Assembly: GCA_013824045.1 (NCBI GenBank)
Contig: PNND01000222.1
Coordinates: 1-7,100 of the forward strand
Origin: Rhodobacter sp.
Lineage (GTDB): Bacteria > Pseudomonadota > Alphaproteobacteria > Rhodobacterales > Rhodobacteraceae
DNA length: 7,100 nt
Direction of reading: 5' to 3'
Shown: positions 1-5,837 of the stretch, piece by piece
How the letters are laid out: the number at the start of each line of letters is the position of its first letter
Numbering within the stretch: the first letter of the stretch is position 1
The notes under the pieces: model-generated
What the model saw: the letters and a program-made list of their open reading frames with translations, nothing else
Database searches by the model: none
Told to the model about the DNA's origin: nothing
Position numbers and translations under genes: made by a program

Positions 1-849
1 AAACAGGCCTATTCGATGAGCGCGGTCGATGAGTATGGCAAGGTGATCGACGACATCTACGACTTTGCCGAAGCGCAGGGGTTCGAGATCGACGGCATCC
101 TGCAGGAAGGCGGCGCGGGGCAGGTGGAGATTAATCTCGCTCATGGTGACCCGGTTGCGCTGGCGGATGAGATCTTCTTCTTCAAGCGCCTGATCCGCGA
201 AGCCGCGCTGCGGCATGACTGTTTCGCCACCTTCATGGCCAAGCCCATCGAGGGCGAACCGGGTTCGGCCATGCACATCCACCATTCGGTGGTGGACATT
301 AAAACCGGCAAGAACATCTTTTCCGACAAGAAGGGCGGCGAAACGCCCGAATTCCTGTATTTCATCGCCGGGATGCAGACACACCTACCCGCCGCCGTGG
401 CGCTGCTGGCGCCCTATGTGAACAGCTATCGCCGCTACGTTCCCGATTTCGCAGCCCCCATCAATCTGGAATGGGGCCGTGACAACCGCACCACCGGCCT
501 GCGCGTTCCGATTTCGGGTCCCGAGGCGCGGCGGCTGGAAAACCGGCTCGCCGGGATGGATTGCAACCCCTATCTCGGCCTCGCGGCGAGCCTCGCCTGC
601 GGCTATCTGGGGCTGAAGGCGGGCAAGATGCCCCGCCCGGAATGCACGCAGGACGCCTATAACATGGAGACGGACCTGCCCTACAATCTGGGCGATGCGC
701 TGGACTTGCTGGAAGAGGACGCCGCCCTGCGCGAGGTGCTGGGGGTGGAGTTCTGCAATGTCTATGACAGTGTGAAGCGCAACGAATACAAGGAATTCCT
801 GCAGGTGATCAGCCCGTGGGAACGTGAGCATCTGCTCTTGAACGTCTGA
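1..849 (+). CDS. puuA: Gamma-glutamylputrescine synthetase-like glutamine synthetase (5' end missing)
   Basis: Glutamine synthetase superfamily enzyme, cytoplasmic. The family joins glutamate to ammonia or an amine using ATP; the type placed beside a PuuB-like oxidase usually makes gamma-glutamylputrescine. The reading frame is open from base 1 (K-Q-A-Y-S precedes the first visible Met at 16), so the gene starts upstream. About 282 residues are visible of a family length near 450, meaning most of the N-terminal beta-grasp domain is missing. Visible catalytic-domain motifs are EGGAGQVEINL (metal/substrate-binding glutamates), GSAMHIHHS (the ATP-site histidine loop), NLEWGRDNRTTGLRVP (arginines for phosphate and glutamate) and NRLAGMDCNPYLGLAASLA near the C-terminus. 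The stop TGA shares its last base with the ATG of the next gene, indicating one transcript and coupled translation. The family call is firm. The exact amine substrate is inferred from the neighbour; a glutamylamide synthetase for another amine is possible. Confidence 0.9.
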   Translation, partial: KQAYSMSAVDEYGKVIDDIYDFAEAQGFEIDGILQEGGAGQVEINLAHGDPVALADEIFFFKRLIREAALRHDCFATFMAKPIEGEPGSAMHIHHSVVDIKTGKNIFSDKKGGETPEFLYFIAGMQTHLPAAVALLAPYVNSYRRYVPDFAAPINLEWGRDNRTTGLRVPISGPEARRLENRLAGMDCNPYLGLAASLACGYLGLKAGKMPRPECTQDAYNMETDLPYNLGDALDLLEEDAALREVLGVEFCNVYDSVKRNEYKEFLQVISPWEREHLLLNV

Positions 850-2156
850 TGCGCCTGAACCTTTTGCACGCAAATGACCGGGCGGGGGAATATCCCCCGT
901 CTTTCTATGCGGCCACACGCGCCGAATTCGCCCCTCTGCCCCCGCTGGCGGGCGAGGTGCATGCCGATGTCTGCGTGATCGGTGCGGGCTATACCGGCCT
1001 GTCGGCGGCCCTGCATCTGGCCCAGCGCGGCTACCGCGTGGTGGTGCTGGAGGCCCATCGCGTGGGCTTTGGCGCCTCGGGGCGTAATGGCGGGCAGGTG
1101 GGCAGCGGGCAGCGGCTGGATCAAGAGGCGCTGGAGGCGACCGTGGGCCGCGCCGACGCGCGCCGCTTGTGGGATCTGGCCGAAGAAGCCAAGGGCATGG
1201 TGCGCGGCCTGATAGCAGAGCATGACATGCCCGTGCGGTTCTATCCCGGCATCGCCCATGCCTGCTGGACAGCGGGCGAGGCGCGCGAGGCACAGGCCTA
1301 TGCGGAAAAGCTGCGCCGCGACTATGACTATGATCAGGTCGAGACCCTGTCGCGCGATCAGATGGCGCAGCTCATCCCGTCTGGTGTCTTTGCGGGCGGC
1401 GAGGTGGACCGGGGTGCGGGGCATGTGCATCCGCTGAACTATGCCATCGGGCTGGCGCGGGCAGCGCTGGCCGCAGGCGCGGTGATCCATGAACGGTCCG
1501 AGGTGACGCGGGTGGATCAGGGCACGAAACCCGTGGTGCATACGGCCGATGGCCGGGTGACCTGCGATCACCTGATCCTCGCCTGCAACGGCTATCTGGG
1601 CGGTCTGGTACCGCAAGTGGCGGCGCGGGTGATGCCTATCAACAATTTCATCGTGGCAACCGAACCGCTGGGCGAGCGGGCGCGCGAGGTGCTGGCCGAA
1701 CCCGTCGCCGTGGCGGATACGAAATTCGTGGTGAATTACTGGCGTCTGTCTGAGGATAACCGCCTGCTCTTTGGCGGTGGCGAAAGCTATGGCTATCGTT
1801 TCCCCGACATCATCCAGACCGTGCGCAAGCCGATGCTGGAGATCTACCCCGCCTTGCGCGATGTGCGGATCGATCACGCTTGGGGCGGGACGCTGGCCAT
1901 CACCATGACGCGCAATCCGTGCTTCCTGCGCGTCGCACCGAACATCCTGTCGGCCTCCGGCTATTCCGGGCATGGGGTGGCGCTGGCCACTTTGGCCGGG
2001 CGGCTGCTGGCCGAGGCCACGGGTGGTCAGGCGGAACGGTTCGACCTGATGTCCACCCTGCCAACGCCGCGCTTTCCCGGCGGGGCGATGCTGCGCTGGC
2101 CAATACTGGTTCTTGCGATGACCTGGTACTCGCTCCGCGACAGGTTGGGGTTCTAG
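849..2156 (+). CDS. puuB: FAD-dependent oxidoreductase, gamma-glutamylputrescine oxidase type
   Basis: DAO-family flavoenzyme of 435 residues, the usual length for PuuB/OrdL proteins. It probably oxidises the free amine of gamma-glutamylputrescine to the aldehyde, releasing ammonia and hydrogen peroxide. The Rossmann FAD motif VIGAGYTG is at residues 43-50, with the ribose-binding Glu68 at the end of the second strand (VVVLEA). It is followed by GFGASGRNGGQ (73-83), a signature of this subgroup, and by a C-terminal FAD-contacting stretch SASGYSGHGVALA (368-380). The extreme C-terminus is hydrophobic (LRWPILVLAMTWYSLRDRL), which is common in the group and not a convincing membrane anchor. There is no signal peptide. 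The start is chosen at the ATG overlapping the stop of the upstream synthetase gene (TGATG). No good ribosome-binding site precedes it, which fits translational coupling. Substrate assignment is by context and similarity to PuuB, so a related amine or amino-acid substrate cannot be excluded. Confidence 0.92.
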   Translation: MRLNLLHANDRAGEYPPSFYAATRAEFAPLPPLAGEVHADVCVIGAGYTGLSAALHLAQRGYRVVVLEAHRVGFGASGRNGGQVGSGQRLDQEALEATVGRADARRLWDLAEEAKGMVRGLIAEHDMPVRFYPGIAHACWTAGEAREAQAYAEKLRRDYDYDQVETLSRDQMAQLIPSGVFAGGEVDRGAGHVHPLNYAIGLARAALAAGAVIHERSEVTRVDQGTKPVVHTADGRVTCDHLILACNGYLGGLVPQVAARVMPINNFIVATEPLGERAREVLAEPVAVADTKFVVNYWRLSEDNRLLFGGGESYGYRFPDIIQTVRKPMLEIYPALRDVRIDHAWGGTLAITMTRNPCFLRVAPNILSASGYSGHGVALATLAGRLLAEATGGQAERFDLMSTLPTPRFPGGAMLRWPILVLAMTWYSLRDRLGF

Positions 2157-2282
2157 GCCGGGATTTCGGCGATTTCCCGCAGGCGACAGGGGGAAAATCT
2201 GCTGTCGTAAAGATGTCACTGGAAATGTGGCACCTGTCCCTTTACACAAAAACAGAAGAAGACTTTCAGAAAAGGTGCAGGC
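2157..2282 (+). other. 126-base gap between the oxidase and aminotransferase genes
   Basis: No gene is supported here. A small inverted repeat CGACAG (2184-2189) / CTGTCG (2202-2207) with a 12-base loop lacks a following T-run, so it is at best a weak terminator. A looser pair TGTCAC (2214-2219) / GTGGCA (2227-2232) could be an operator half-site pair, but it is imperfect. No convincing -35/-10 pair was found, so whether the aminotransferase has its own promoter is open. The gap is longer than usual inside an operon. Confidence 0.4.
2271..2277 (+). promoter_or_regulatory. Ribosome-binding site of the aminotransferase
   Basis: AAAGGTG lies 5 bases before the ATG at 2283. It supports that start, because no upstream in-frame start has a comparable site. 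Confidence 0.55.
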
Positions 2283-3470
2283 ATGGCTCCTGACGGACAG
2301 ACGCTCGCCCCCAATGTCTATGACTCCGAAGCGATCCCCGAAGCGGCGCGGGCCGAGATTGACCGCCTGCTCGCAACCGGCGATCTGTTCCGTTACACCG
2401 CCCCCGAAGGCGCACCCGTCGCGCTTCTGGAGGCGGAATTCGCAGACCTGCTAGGCGCGCGCTATGCGCTGGCCGTATCCTCCTGCTCTGCCGCGCTGTT
2501 CCTGTCGCTCAAGGCGCTGGACCTGCCGCGCGGGGCAAAGGTTCTGATCCCTGCCTTTACCTTCGCCGCCGTGCCCTCCTCGATCGTGCATGCAGATTGC
2601 GTGCCCGTTCTGGTGGAGGTGGGCGCGAATTATCGCGTGGATATGGCCGATTTCGAGGTGAAGCTGGCCAATGCATCGGCTGTCATGATCAGCCACATGC
2701 GCGGCCATACGTCGGATATGGATGCGATCATGGCGCTGTGCGATGCGCGCGGCATTCCGGTGATCGAGGATGCGGCCCATTCGTTGGGCACCACATGGAA
2801 TGGGCGCAACATCGGCACCATCGGCAAGGTGGGCTGCTTCAGCTTTCAGTCCTACAAACTGGTGAATGCAGGCGAAGGCGGCATCATGGTGACCGATGAT
2901 CCCGAGATCGCCGCGCGGGCGATCATCATGTCAGGCGCCTATGAGGAAAACTGGAAGAAACATCCCGGCCTGTCCAACAGCTGCGCGCATTGGCAGAACA
3001 AGCTGCCGCTGTACAATCTGCGCATGCAGAACCTGTCGGCGGCAGTGATCCGCCCGCAACTGCCCGAAGTGGCGCGGCGCGTGGCGCAAGGCCGGGCGAA
3101 CCACGATTGGGTGGCAGCACAGCTGAATGGCAGCGAATGGATGCAGGTGCCCCCTGCCCTGCCGCAGGAATTGCGCGCGCCGGATTCGATTCAGTTCAAC
3201 CTGACCGGCGACTGGTCAGATGATGAGGCGCGCGCCTTCCAGAAAGCCGCCAAGCGGCGCGGTGTTTCGGTGCAGGTCTTTGGCCTGTCGGAGGGCAATG
3301 CGCGGGCCTTCTGGAATTGGCAATTCCTGACCGATCTGCCCGAATTGCCGCAGACCCGGGCGATGCTGATGCGGGCCTGCGATGTGCGCCTGCCCGCGCG
3401 GCTGACCGAGCCGGAACTGGATTACATCGCCGGCGCGATCCTTGACGCTGCACGCGAGGTGAAGGGCTGA
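2283..3470 (+). CDS. DegT/DnrJ/EryC1/StrS-family PLP-dependent aminotransferase
   Basis: Fold-type I pyridoxal-phosphate enzyme of 395 residues, a normal length for the family. Motifs appear in family order: a phosphate-binding SSCSAAL (66-72), PAFTFAA (90-96), VIEDAAHSLG (160-169) whose Asp163 should contact the pyridine nitrogen, and FSFQSYKLVNAGEGG (186-200) in which Lys192 is the likely Schiff-base lysine. The C-terminal small domain ends with DVRLPARLTEPELDYIAGAI. Family members usually transaminate nucleotide-linked keto-sugars or cyclitols such as inososes with glutamate or glutamine as donor. No sugar-nucleotide or cell-envelope gene is visible here. Instead it lies 126 bases downstream of two polyamine-breakdown genes on the same strand, so it may belong to the same pathway or stand alone. 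Residues normally framing the lysine in sugar aminotransferases (P-T-K-N) read Q-S-Y-K-L here, pointing to a divergent subgroup. Family is certain; substrate unknown. Confidence 0.93.
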   Translation: MAPDGQTLAPNVYDSEAIPEAARAEIDRLLATGDLFRYTAPEGAPVALLEAEFADLLGARYALAVSSCSAALFLSLKALDLPRGAKVLIPAFTFAAVPSSIVHADCVPVLVEVGANYRVDMADFEVKLANASAVMISHMRGHTSDMDAIMALCDARGIPVIEDAAHSLGTTWNGRNIGTIGKVGCFSFQSYKLVNAGEGGIMVTDDPEIAARAIIMSGAYEENWKKHPGLSNSCAHWQNKLPLYNLRMQNLSAAVIRPQLPEVARRVAQGRANHDWVAAQLNGSEWMQVPPALPQELRAPDSIQFNLTGDWSDDEARAFQKAAKRRGVSVQVFGLSEGNARAFWNWQFLTDLPELPQTRAMLMRACDVRLPARLTEPELDYIAGAILDAAREVKG

Positions 3471-3471
3471 G

Positions 3472-3521
3472 GCGAAGAATTTTCGCAGAAAGATCGGAAA
3501 ATCCTTCGCAGAAGGATTTTC
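3472..3521. repeat. Two overlapping, mutually exclusive hairpins after the aminotransferase gene
   Basis: GAAAATCCTTC (3497-3507) and GAAGGATTTTC (3511-3521) form a perfect 11-bp stem with a GCA loop. The same left arm, extended to 3509, can instead pair with GCGAAGAATTTTC (3472-3484), a 13-bp stem with one A/C mismatch and a 12-base loop. The two stems cannot form together. The block also reads as near-direct repeats: TTCGCAGAAAGAT (3482-3494) and TTCGCAGAAGGAT (3505-3517) differ at one base. It begins one base after the aminotransferase stop, and a T-rich stretch follows in the next hairpin, so a role in ending or protecting the + strand transcript is likely. Confidence 0.65.
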
Positions 3522-3529
3522 GGACAAGG

Positions 3530-3554
3530 CAATTTTTTCCAGTGGAAAAAATTG
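3530..3554. terminator. Probable bidirectional terminator between convergent genes
   Basis: CAATTTTTTCC (3530-3540) and GGAAAAAATTG (3544-3554) form a perfect 11-bp stem with a 3-base loop. On either strand it supplies a six-T run. It lies between the ends of the + strand aminotransferase and the - strand LysR gene. On the + strand the preceding hairpin (3497-3521) plus this T-run could terminate; on the - strand it comes right after the LysR stop. The stem is A/T-rich, so it is not a classic GC-stem terminator and the exact mode of action is uncertain. Confidence 0.55.
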
Positions 3555-3560
3555 GCGGCG

Positions 3561-4508
3561 CTACAGCACCTTGAGCGTGTCGCCCAACCAAGGCCAGGCA
3601 ACCTGGGCGGGCGCCACAACCTGCGCCTGCAACAGAAGGCGCAAGCGGCCCGCCACTTCGGCGGGCATGTCGCGCAGCACACCGGCACGGGCCTGCAATG
3701 ACAGGGTTCGCCCCAGCGGCTCGAACGGCAAGGGTCGCAGGTCCACGGCATCGCGAAACCGCGCGGCTTGATGCAGCGCCAAGGGCGTAAGGATCGTCCA
3801 CCCCGCCCCGGAAGCCACCATCGCCAGAATGGGGGTATAGCTGTCGAGTTCGAATTTCGTGCCGATGCGGATGTTCTGGCGGGCCAGATGCGCGGCAATC
3901 TGGCGGCCCATCAGATGGCGGCTGGTGTAATGGATCAGCGGCAGACCTGCGAAATCCGCCACCCCTTTCGGCGCGATGGCCAGAAAAGGTTCGGCCAGCA
4001 GGGGATGCACCTCGCGCCAGCCTTCCGACACATCCAGCGCCGCATCGGCGGCCACCACGATATCCAGCGCGCGGGTGGACAGGCGTTCCAACAGATGATG
4101 GCTCGCCCCGGTTTCCAGCAGGAAGCGGCAGCCTTTCAACTCTCCGGCCAATTCGGCCAGCAGGCGCGGCGTCACTTCGGCATCCAGATCCTCAATCATC
4201 CCAAGCCTTAAAGTCGTCAGCCCCGAAAGATCCGATTGCGCCAGTTCCGCCCGCGCCTCGGCCTCGGCATTCAGGATCACTTGGGCGTGGCGGCGGAACA
4301 TGGTTCCTGCCGGGGTCATGGTCATCGGGCGGGCGCTGCGTTCCAGAAGGGTCGTGCCGAGGGCTGCCTCAAGCGAGGATAGCTGTTGGCTGACTGCGGA
4401 TGGGCTTACCCCCAGCCGCCGCGCGGCGGCAGAGATCGCCCCTTCCTCGGCGGTTGCGAGAAAGACCTCGATCCCCCAGAGCGTGACGCGACCCTGGCCT
4501 TCGGTCAT
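3561..4508 (-). CDS. LysR-family transcriptional regulator
   Basis: DNA-binding regulator of 315 residues, typical of the family. The N-terminal winged helix-turn-helix spans about residues 10-68. It contains AISAAARRLGVSPSAVSQQL, with recognition helix around SPSAVSQQLSSLEAALG (35-51), and the wing LLERSARPMTMTPAG (54-68). A linker helix (70-92) follows, then a periplasmic-binding-protein-like effector domain (about 97-295) starting LRLGMIEDLD. The effector is not predictable from the sequence. The gene starts 21 bases after the phaR stop on the same strand with no terminator between, so it is probably co-transcribed with phaR. A purine-rich stretch before the ATG (minus-strand AAAAGGGGG, about 4517-4525) is a plausible but weak ribosome-binding site. 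LysR regulators are often divergent from their target; this one has no divergent neighbour, so its target cannot be guessed from layout. The start has no strong competitor. Confidence 0.93.
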   Translation of the reverse strand: MTEGQGRVTLWGIEVFLATAEEGAISAAARRLGVSPSAVSQQLSSLEAALGTTLLERSARPMTMTPAGTMFRRHAQVILNAEAEARAELAQSDLSGLTTLRLGMIEDLDAEVTPRLLAELAGELKGCRFLLETGASHHLLERLSTRALDIVVAADAALDVSEGWREVHPLLAEPFLAIAPKGVADFAGLPLIHYTSRHLMGRQIAAHLARQNIRIGTKFELDSYTPILAMVASGAGWTILTPLALHQAARFRDAVDLRPLPFEPLGRTLSLQARAGVLRDMPAEVAGRLRLLLQAQVVAPAQVAWPWLGDTLKVL

Positions 4509-4529
4509 GGGTCGCGCCCCCTTTTCCGG

Positions 4530-5093
4530 TCAGAGCTTGGAAAGCTTGTTCTGAAGCTCGGCCAGCTGGCGCTTGATCTGCGCCAGTTCTTCATCCTTGG
4601 AGCCCGCTTCTGCCGCTGGTTCCTCTTTCGTGTGCGGCGCGCCGGTCCAGCCCGGTAGACCGCCCATGAAGGCCTGCATGAACACTTCTTGCTGCTTGCG
4701 CATCGCCTCGAACCCCGGCATCGCGGCCATCGGGTTGGGCATGGAGGAGATGTTCTCCATCATCTTGGACTGACCATCGCGCAGCATTTCAAAGGAAGCG
4801 GCAAGGAATTGCGGCACCACGGATTGAATTTCGGTGGTGTAGGACCGGACCAGATCGGTCAGCACCCCGATGGGAAGGACATTCTCTCCCTTGGATTCAT
4901 GTTCGGCCACGATCTGCAGCAGATACTGGCGGGTCAGGTCATCGCCCGATTTCAGATCGACAATCTGCACCTCGCGCCCGGCGCGGATGAAACCAGCGAT
5001 GTCTTCCAGCGTCACGTAATCGGATGTCTCGGTGTTATAAAGTCGGCGGCTCGCATAGCGCTTGATCAAGAGCGGCTTGTCGGTATCGGCCAT
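4530..5093 (-). CDS. phaR: Polyhydroxyalkanoate synthesis repressor PhaR
   Basis: Regulator of 187 residues that in the known family binds both DNA and polyhydroxybutyrate. It represses the phasin gene and itself until polymer granules bind it and pull it off the DNA. The N-terminal PHB/PHA accumulation regulator DNA-binding domain is clear at residues 8-65 (LLIKRYASRRLYNTETSDYV onward). A second PHB-accumulation domain follows at about 70-110 (VLPIGVLTDLVRSYTTEIQS). A Met-rich middle section (110-145) follows, and the last 21 residues (from DEELAQIK) show heptad-like leucine/isoleucine spacing suggesting a short coiled coil for oligomerisation. The start is fixed by a strong ribosome-binding site, GGAGG, 6 bases upstream. 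Upstream lies phaP with its terminator; the 151-base gap between them holds a candidate PhaR operator, which suggests autoregulation. The LysR gene follows after 21 bases. Confidence 0.96.
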   Translation of the reverse strand: MADTDKPLLIKRYASRRLYNTETSDYVTLEDIAGFIRAGREVQIVDLKSGDDLTRQYLLQIVAEHESKGENVLPIGVLTDLVRSYTTEIQSVVPQFLAASFEMLRDGQSKMMENISSMPNPMAAMPGFEAMRKQQEVFMQAFMGGLPGWTGAPHTKEEPAAEAGSKDEELAQIKRQLAELQNKLSKL

Positions 5094-5099
5094 CGGCCA

Positions 5100-5104
5100 C
5101 CTCC
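5100..5104 (-). promoter_or_regulatory. Ribosome-binding site of phaR
   Basis: GGAGG on the minus strand, 6 bases before the ATG at 5093. It is nearly ideal and fixes the start. Confidence 0.8.
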
Positions 5105-5114
5105 CCTTACGTTT

Positions 5115-5139
5115 TGCAGCCGCAGTGGCTGCAGTGCAG
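5115..5139. promoter_or_regulatory. Candidate PhaR operator upstream of phaR
   Basis: The gap holds CTGC-AGT-GCAG (5129-5139), matching the CTGC-N3/4-GCAG pattern that I recall for Rhodobacter PhaR binding. An overlapping perfect 7-bp inverted repeat TGCAGCC (5115-5121) / GGCTGCA (5127-5133) lies beside it. GCAG occurs four times within 24 bases (5116, 5122, 5131, 5136). The block is 22-46 bases upstream of the phaR start codon, where a bound repressor would block transcription. I found no convincing -35/-10 pair here; TTGCAA (minus strand, 5159-5164) could be a -35, but no good -10 follows at the right distance. Confidence 0.65.
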
Positions 5140-5162
5140 AGAAGCTTAGGCCATGGATTTGC

Positions 5163-5192
5163 AAAAAGAAAGGGCGGGCACTAGGCCCGCCC
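5163..5192 (-). terminator. Intrinsic terminator of phaP
   Basis: GGGCGGGC (5172-5179) and GCCCGCCC (5185-5192) form a perfect 8-bp GC stem with a 5-base loop. On the minus strand it is followed directly by TTTCTTTTT (5171-5163). It begins about 52 bases after the phaP stop. This is a textbook rho-independent terminator and implies that phaP is transcribed separately from phaR. Confidence 0.9.
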
Positions 5193-5244
5193 AATGGCGC
5201 CGGTCCGACAGGGAGGTGAACGGTCGGCGCGCTATCCTTGCGGA

Positions 5245-5694
5245 TTACTTCGCAGCTGCAGCGGCTTTCTTCGCGGCGGTGGTCACTTCCGACGTCGCTT
5301 TCTTCACGGCGGCGGTTGCGTCTTCCGAGATGTCCTTGCCAGCGGCCAGCATCAGTTCAACGGTTTCCATCTGAACCTTCTTCGCCACTTCGGCAAAGGC
5401 GGCCATATTTTCAGCAGCCATTTCCGCGGCGGCCGAAGCGAAATCCGTCACCGATTTGGTGTAGTCGGTCGGCTCGGTCTTGGCCTTGGACACGTCGCTC
5501 AGCTTGGCCAGGGTGTCCTTGGTCCACTTTGCGGTGATTTCGGTCGATTTTTCAGCGGCTTCCAGAGCCACTTTCGACAGCTTCTCGGTCATCGCGGCTT
5601 GGGTCTTGAATGCGTTCTGCATTGCCGACGAGTCGACCGGGAACGAAGCCATCATGTCCTGCATGACTTTGGTAAGGTCGGGGGTCTTGGTCAT
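5245..5694 (-). CDS. phaP: Phasin (polyhydroxyalkanoate granule-associated protein)
   Basis: Phasin-family protein of 149 residues. Phasins coat the surface of intracellular polyhydroxybutyrate granules, keep them small and separate, and are made in large amounts during storage. The protein is almost wholly amphipathic-helical and Ala/Lys/Glu-rich: FKTQAAMTEKLSKVALEAAE (29-48), a central TDFASAAAEMAAENMAAFAEVAKKVQME segment (83-110), then an Ala/Lys-rich tail ending KKAAAAAK. It contains no cysteine and no signal peptide. The frame stays open upstream to 5970, but the true start is the ATG at 5692-5694, because AGGAG lies 7 bases before it, the protein from there is full phasin-like, and the upstream extension overlaps the end of phaC in another frame and reads as non-coding. 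It lies 143 bases after phaC, with its own promoter, candidate PhaR sites and terminator, so it is probably a single-gene, strongly expressed unit. Confidence 0.93.
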   Translation of the reverse strand: MTKTPDLTKVMQDMMASFPVDSSAMQNAFKTQAAMTEKLSKVALEAAEKSTEITAKWTKDTLAKLSDVSKAKTEPTDYTKSVTDFASAAAEMAAENMAAFAEVAKKVQMETVELMLAAGKDISEDATAAVKKATSEVTTAAKKAAAAAK

Positions 5695-5701
5695 TTCATC
5701 G

Positions 5702-5706
5702 CTCCT
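5702..5706 (-). promoter_or_regulatory. Ribosome-binding site of phaP
   Basis: AGGAG on the minus strand, 7 bases before the ATG ending at 5694. It decides the phaP start against the longer open frame. Confidence 0.8.
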
Positions 5707-5742
5707 AGCGTTCCGGGCCTGAACCCGCTTCCTGATGACCAA

Positions 5743-5771
5743 GATATACATGCTGCAGCGCAGCAATTCAA
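5743..5771 (-). promoter_or_regulatory. Predicted sigma-70-type promoter of phaP
   Basis: On the minus strand, TTGAAT (5771-5766) and TATATC (5748-5743) are separated by exactly 17 bases, each matching the -35 and -10 consensus at four of six positions. Transcription would start around 5736, about 40 bases before the phaP start codon. The spacer is a perfect inverted repeat matching the candidate PhaR site. Confidence 0.6.
5751..5765. promoter_or_regulatory. Candidate PhaR operator inside the phaP promoter
   Basis: TGCTGC-AGC-GCAGCA is a perfect inverted repeat with 6-bp arms and a 3-base centre, containing CTGC-N3-GCAG (5753-5763). It fills the predicted -35/-10 spacer of phaP, so a bound repressor would exclude RNA polymerase. 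Confidence 0.65.
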
Positions 5772-5779
5772 GTCTTTTT

Positions 5780-5790
5780 CTGCAGTGCAG
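5780..5790. promoter_or_regulatory. Second candidate PhaR operator upstream of phaP
   Basis: CTGCAGTGCAG (CTGC-N3-GCAG) is identical base for base to the site before phaR at 5129-5139. It lies 27 bases from the first phaP site and just upstream of the predicted -35. A further GCAG lies at 5800-5803. Confidence 0.65.
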
Positions 5791-5811
5791 CATTGCGTCG
5801 CAGGAATGGGT

Positions 5812-5832
5812 CGCGCAACCGGAAATTGCGCG
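5812..5832. repeat. Hairpin just after phaC
   Basis: CGCGCAA (5812-5818) and TTGCGCG (5826-5832) form a perfect 7-bp stem with a 7-base loop, starting 5 bases after the phaC stop on the minus strand. No T-run follows, so it is more likely a transcript-end stabiliser or weak attenuator than a full terminator. Confidence 0.5.
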
Positions 5833-5837
5833 CCCGT

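Noticed and set aside
385..1293. A 302-residue minus-strand open frame across the synthetase/oxidase junction
   Set aside because: Arg/Pro/Ala-rich low-complexity translation opposite two recognised genes, with no family motif.
762..2249. A 495-residue open frame on the minus strand opposite the oxidase gene
   Set aside because: It is antisense to a clearly real FAD oxidoreductase in GC-rich DNA, where long shadow frames are usual. Its translation is rich in His, Arg, Gln and Pro with no recognisable domain.
2241..2269. TTTACA plus TTTCAG as a promoter for the aminotransferase
   Set aside because: The -10 match is poor and the start would fall within about 10 bases of the ATG, leaving no room for the ribosome-binding site.
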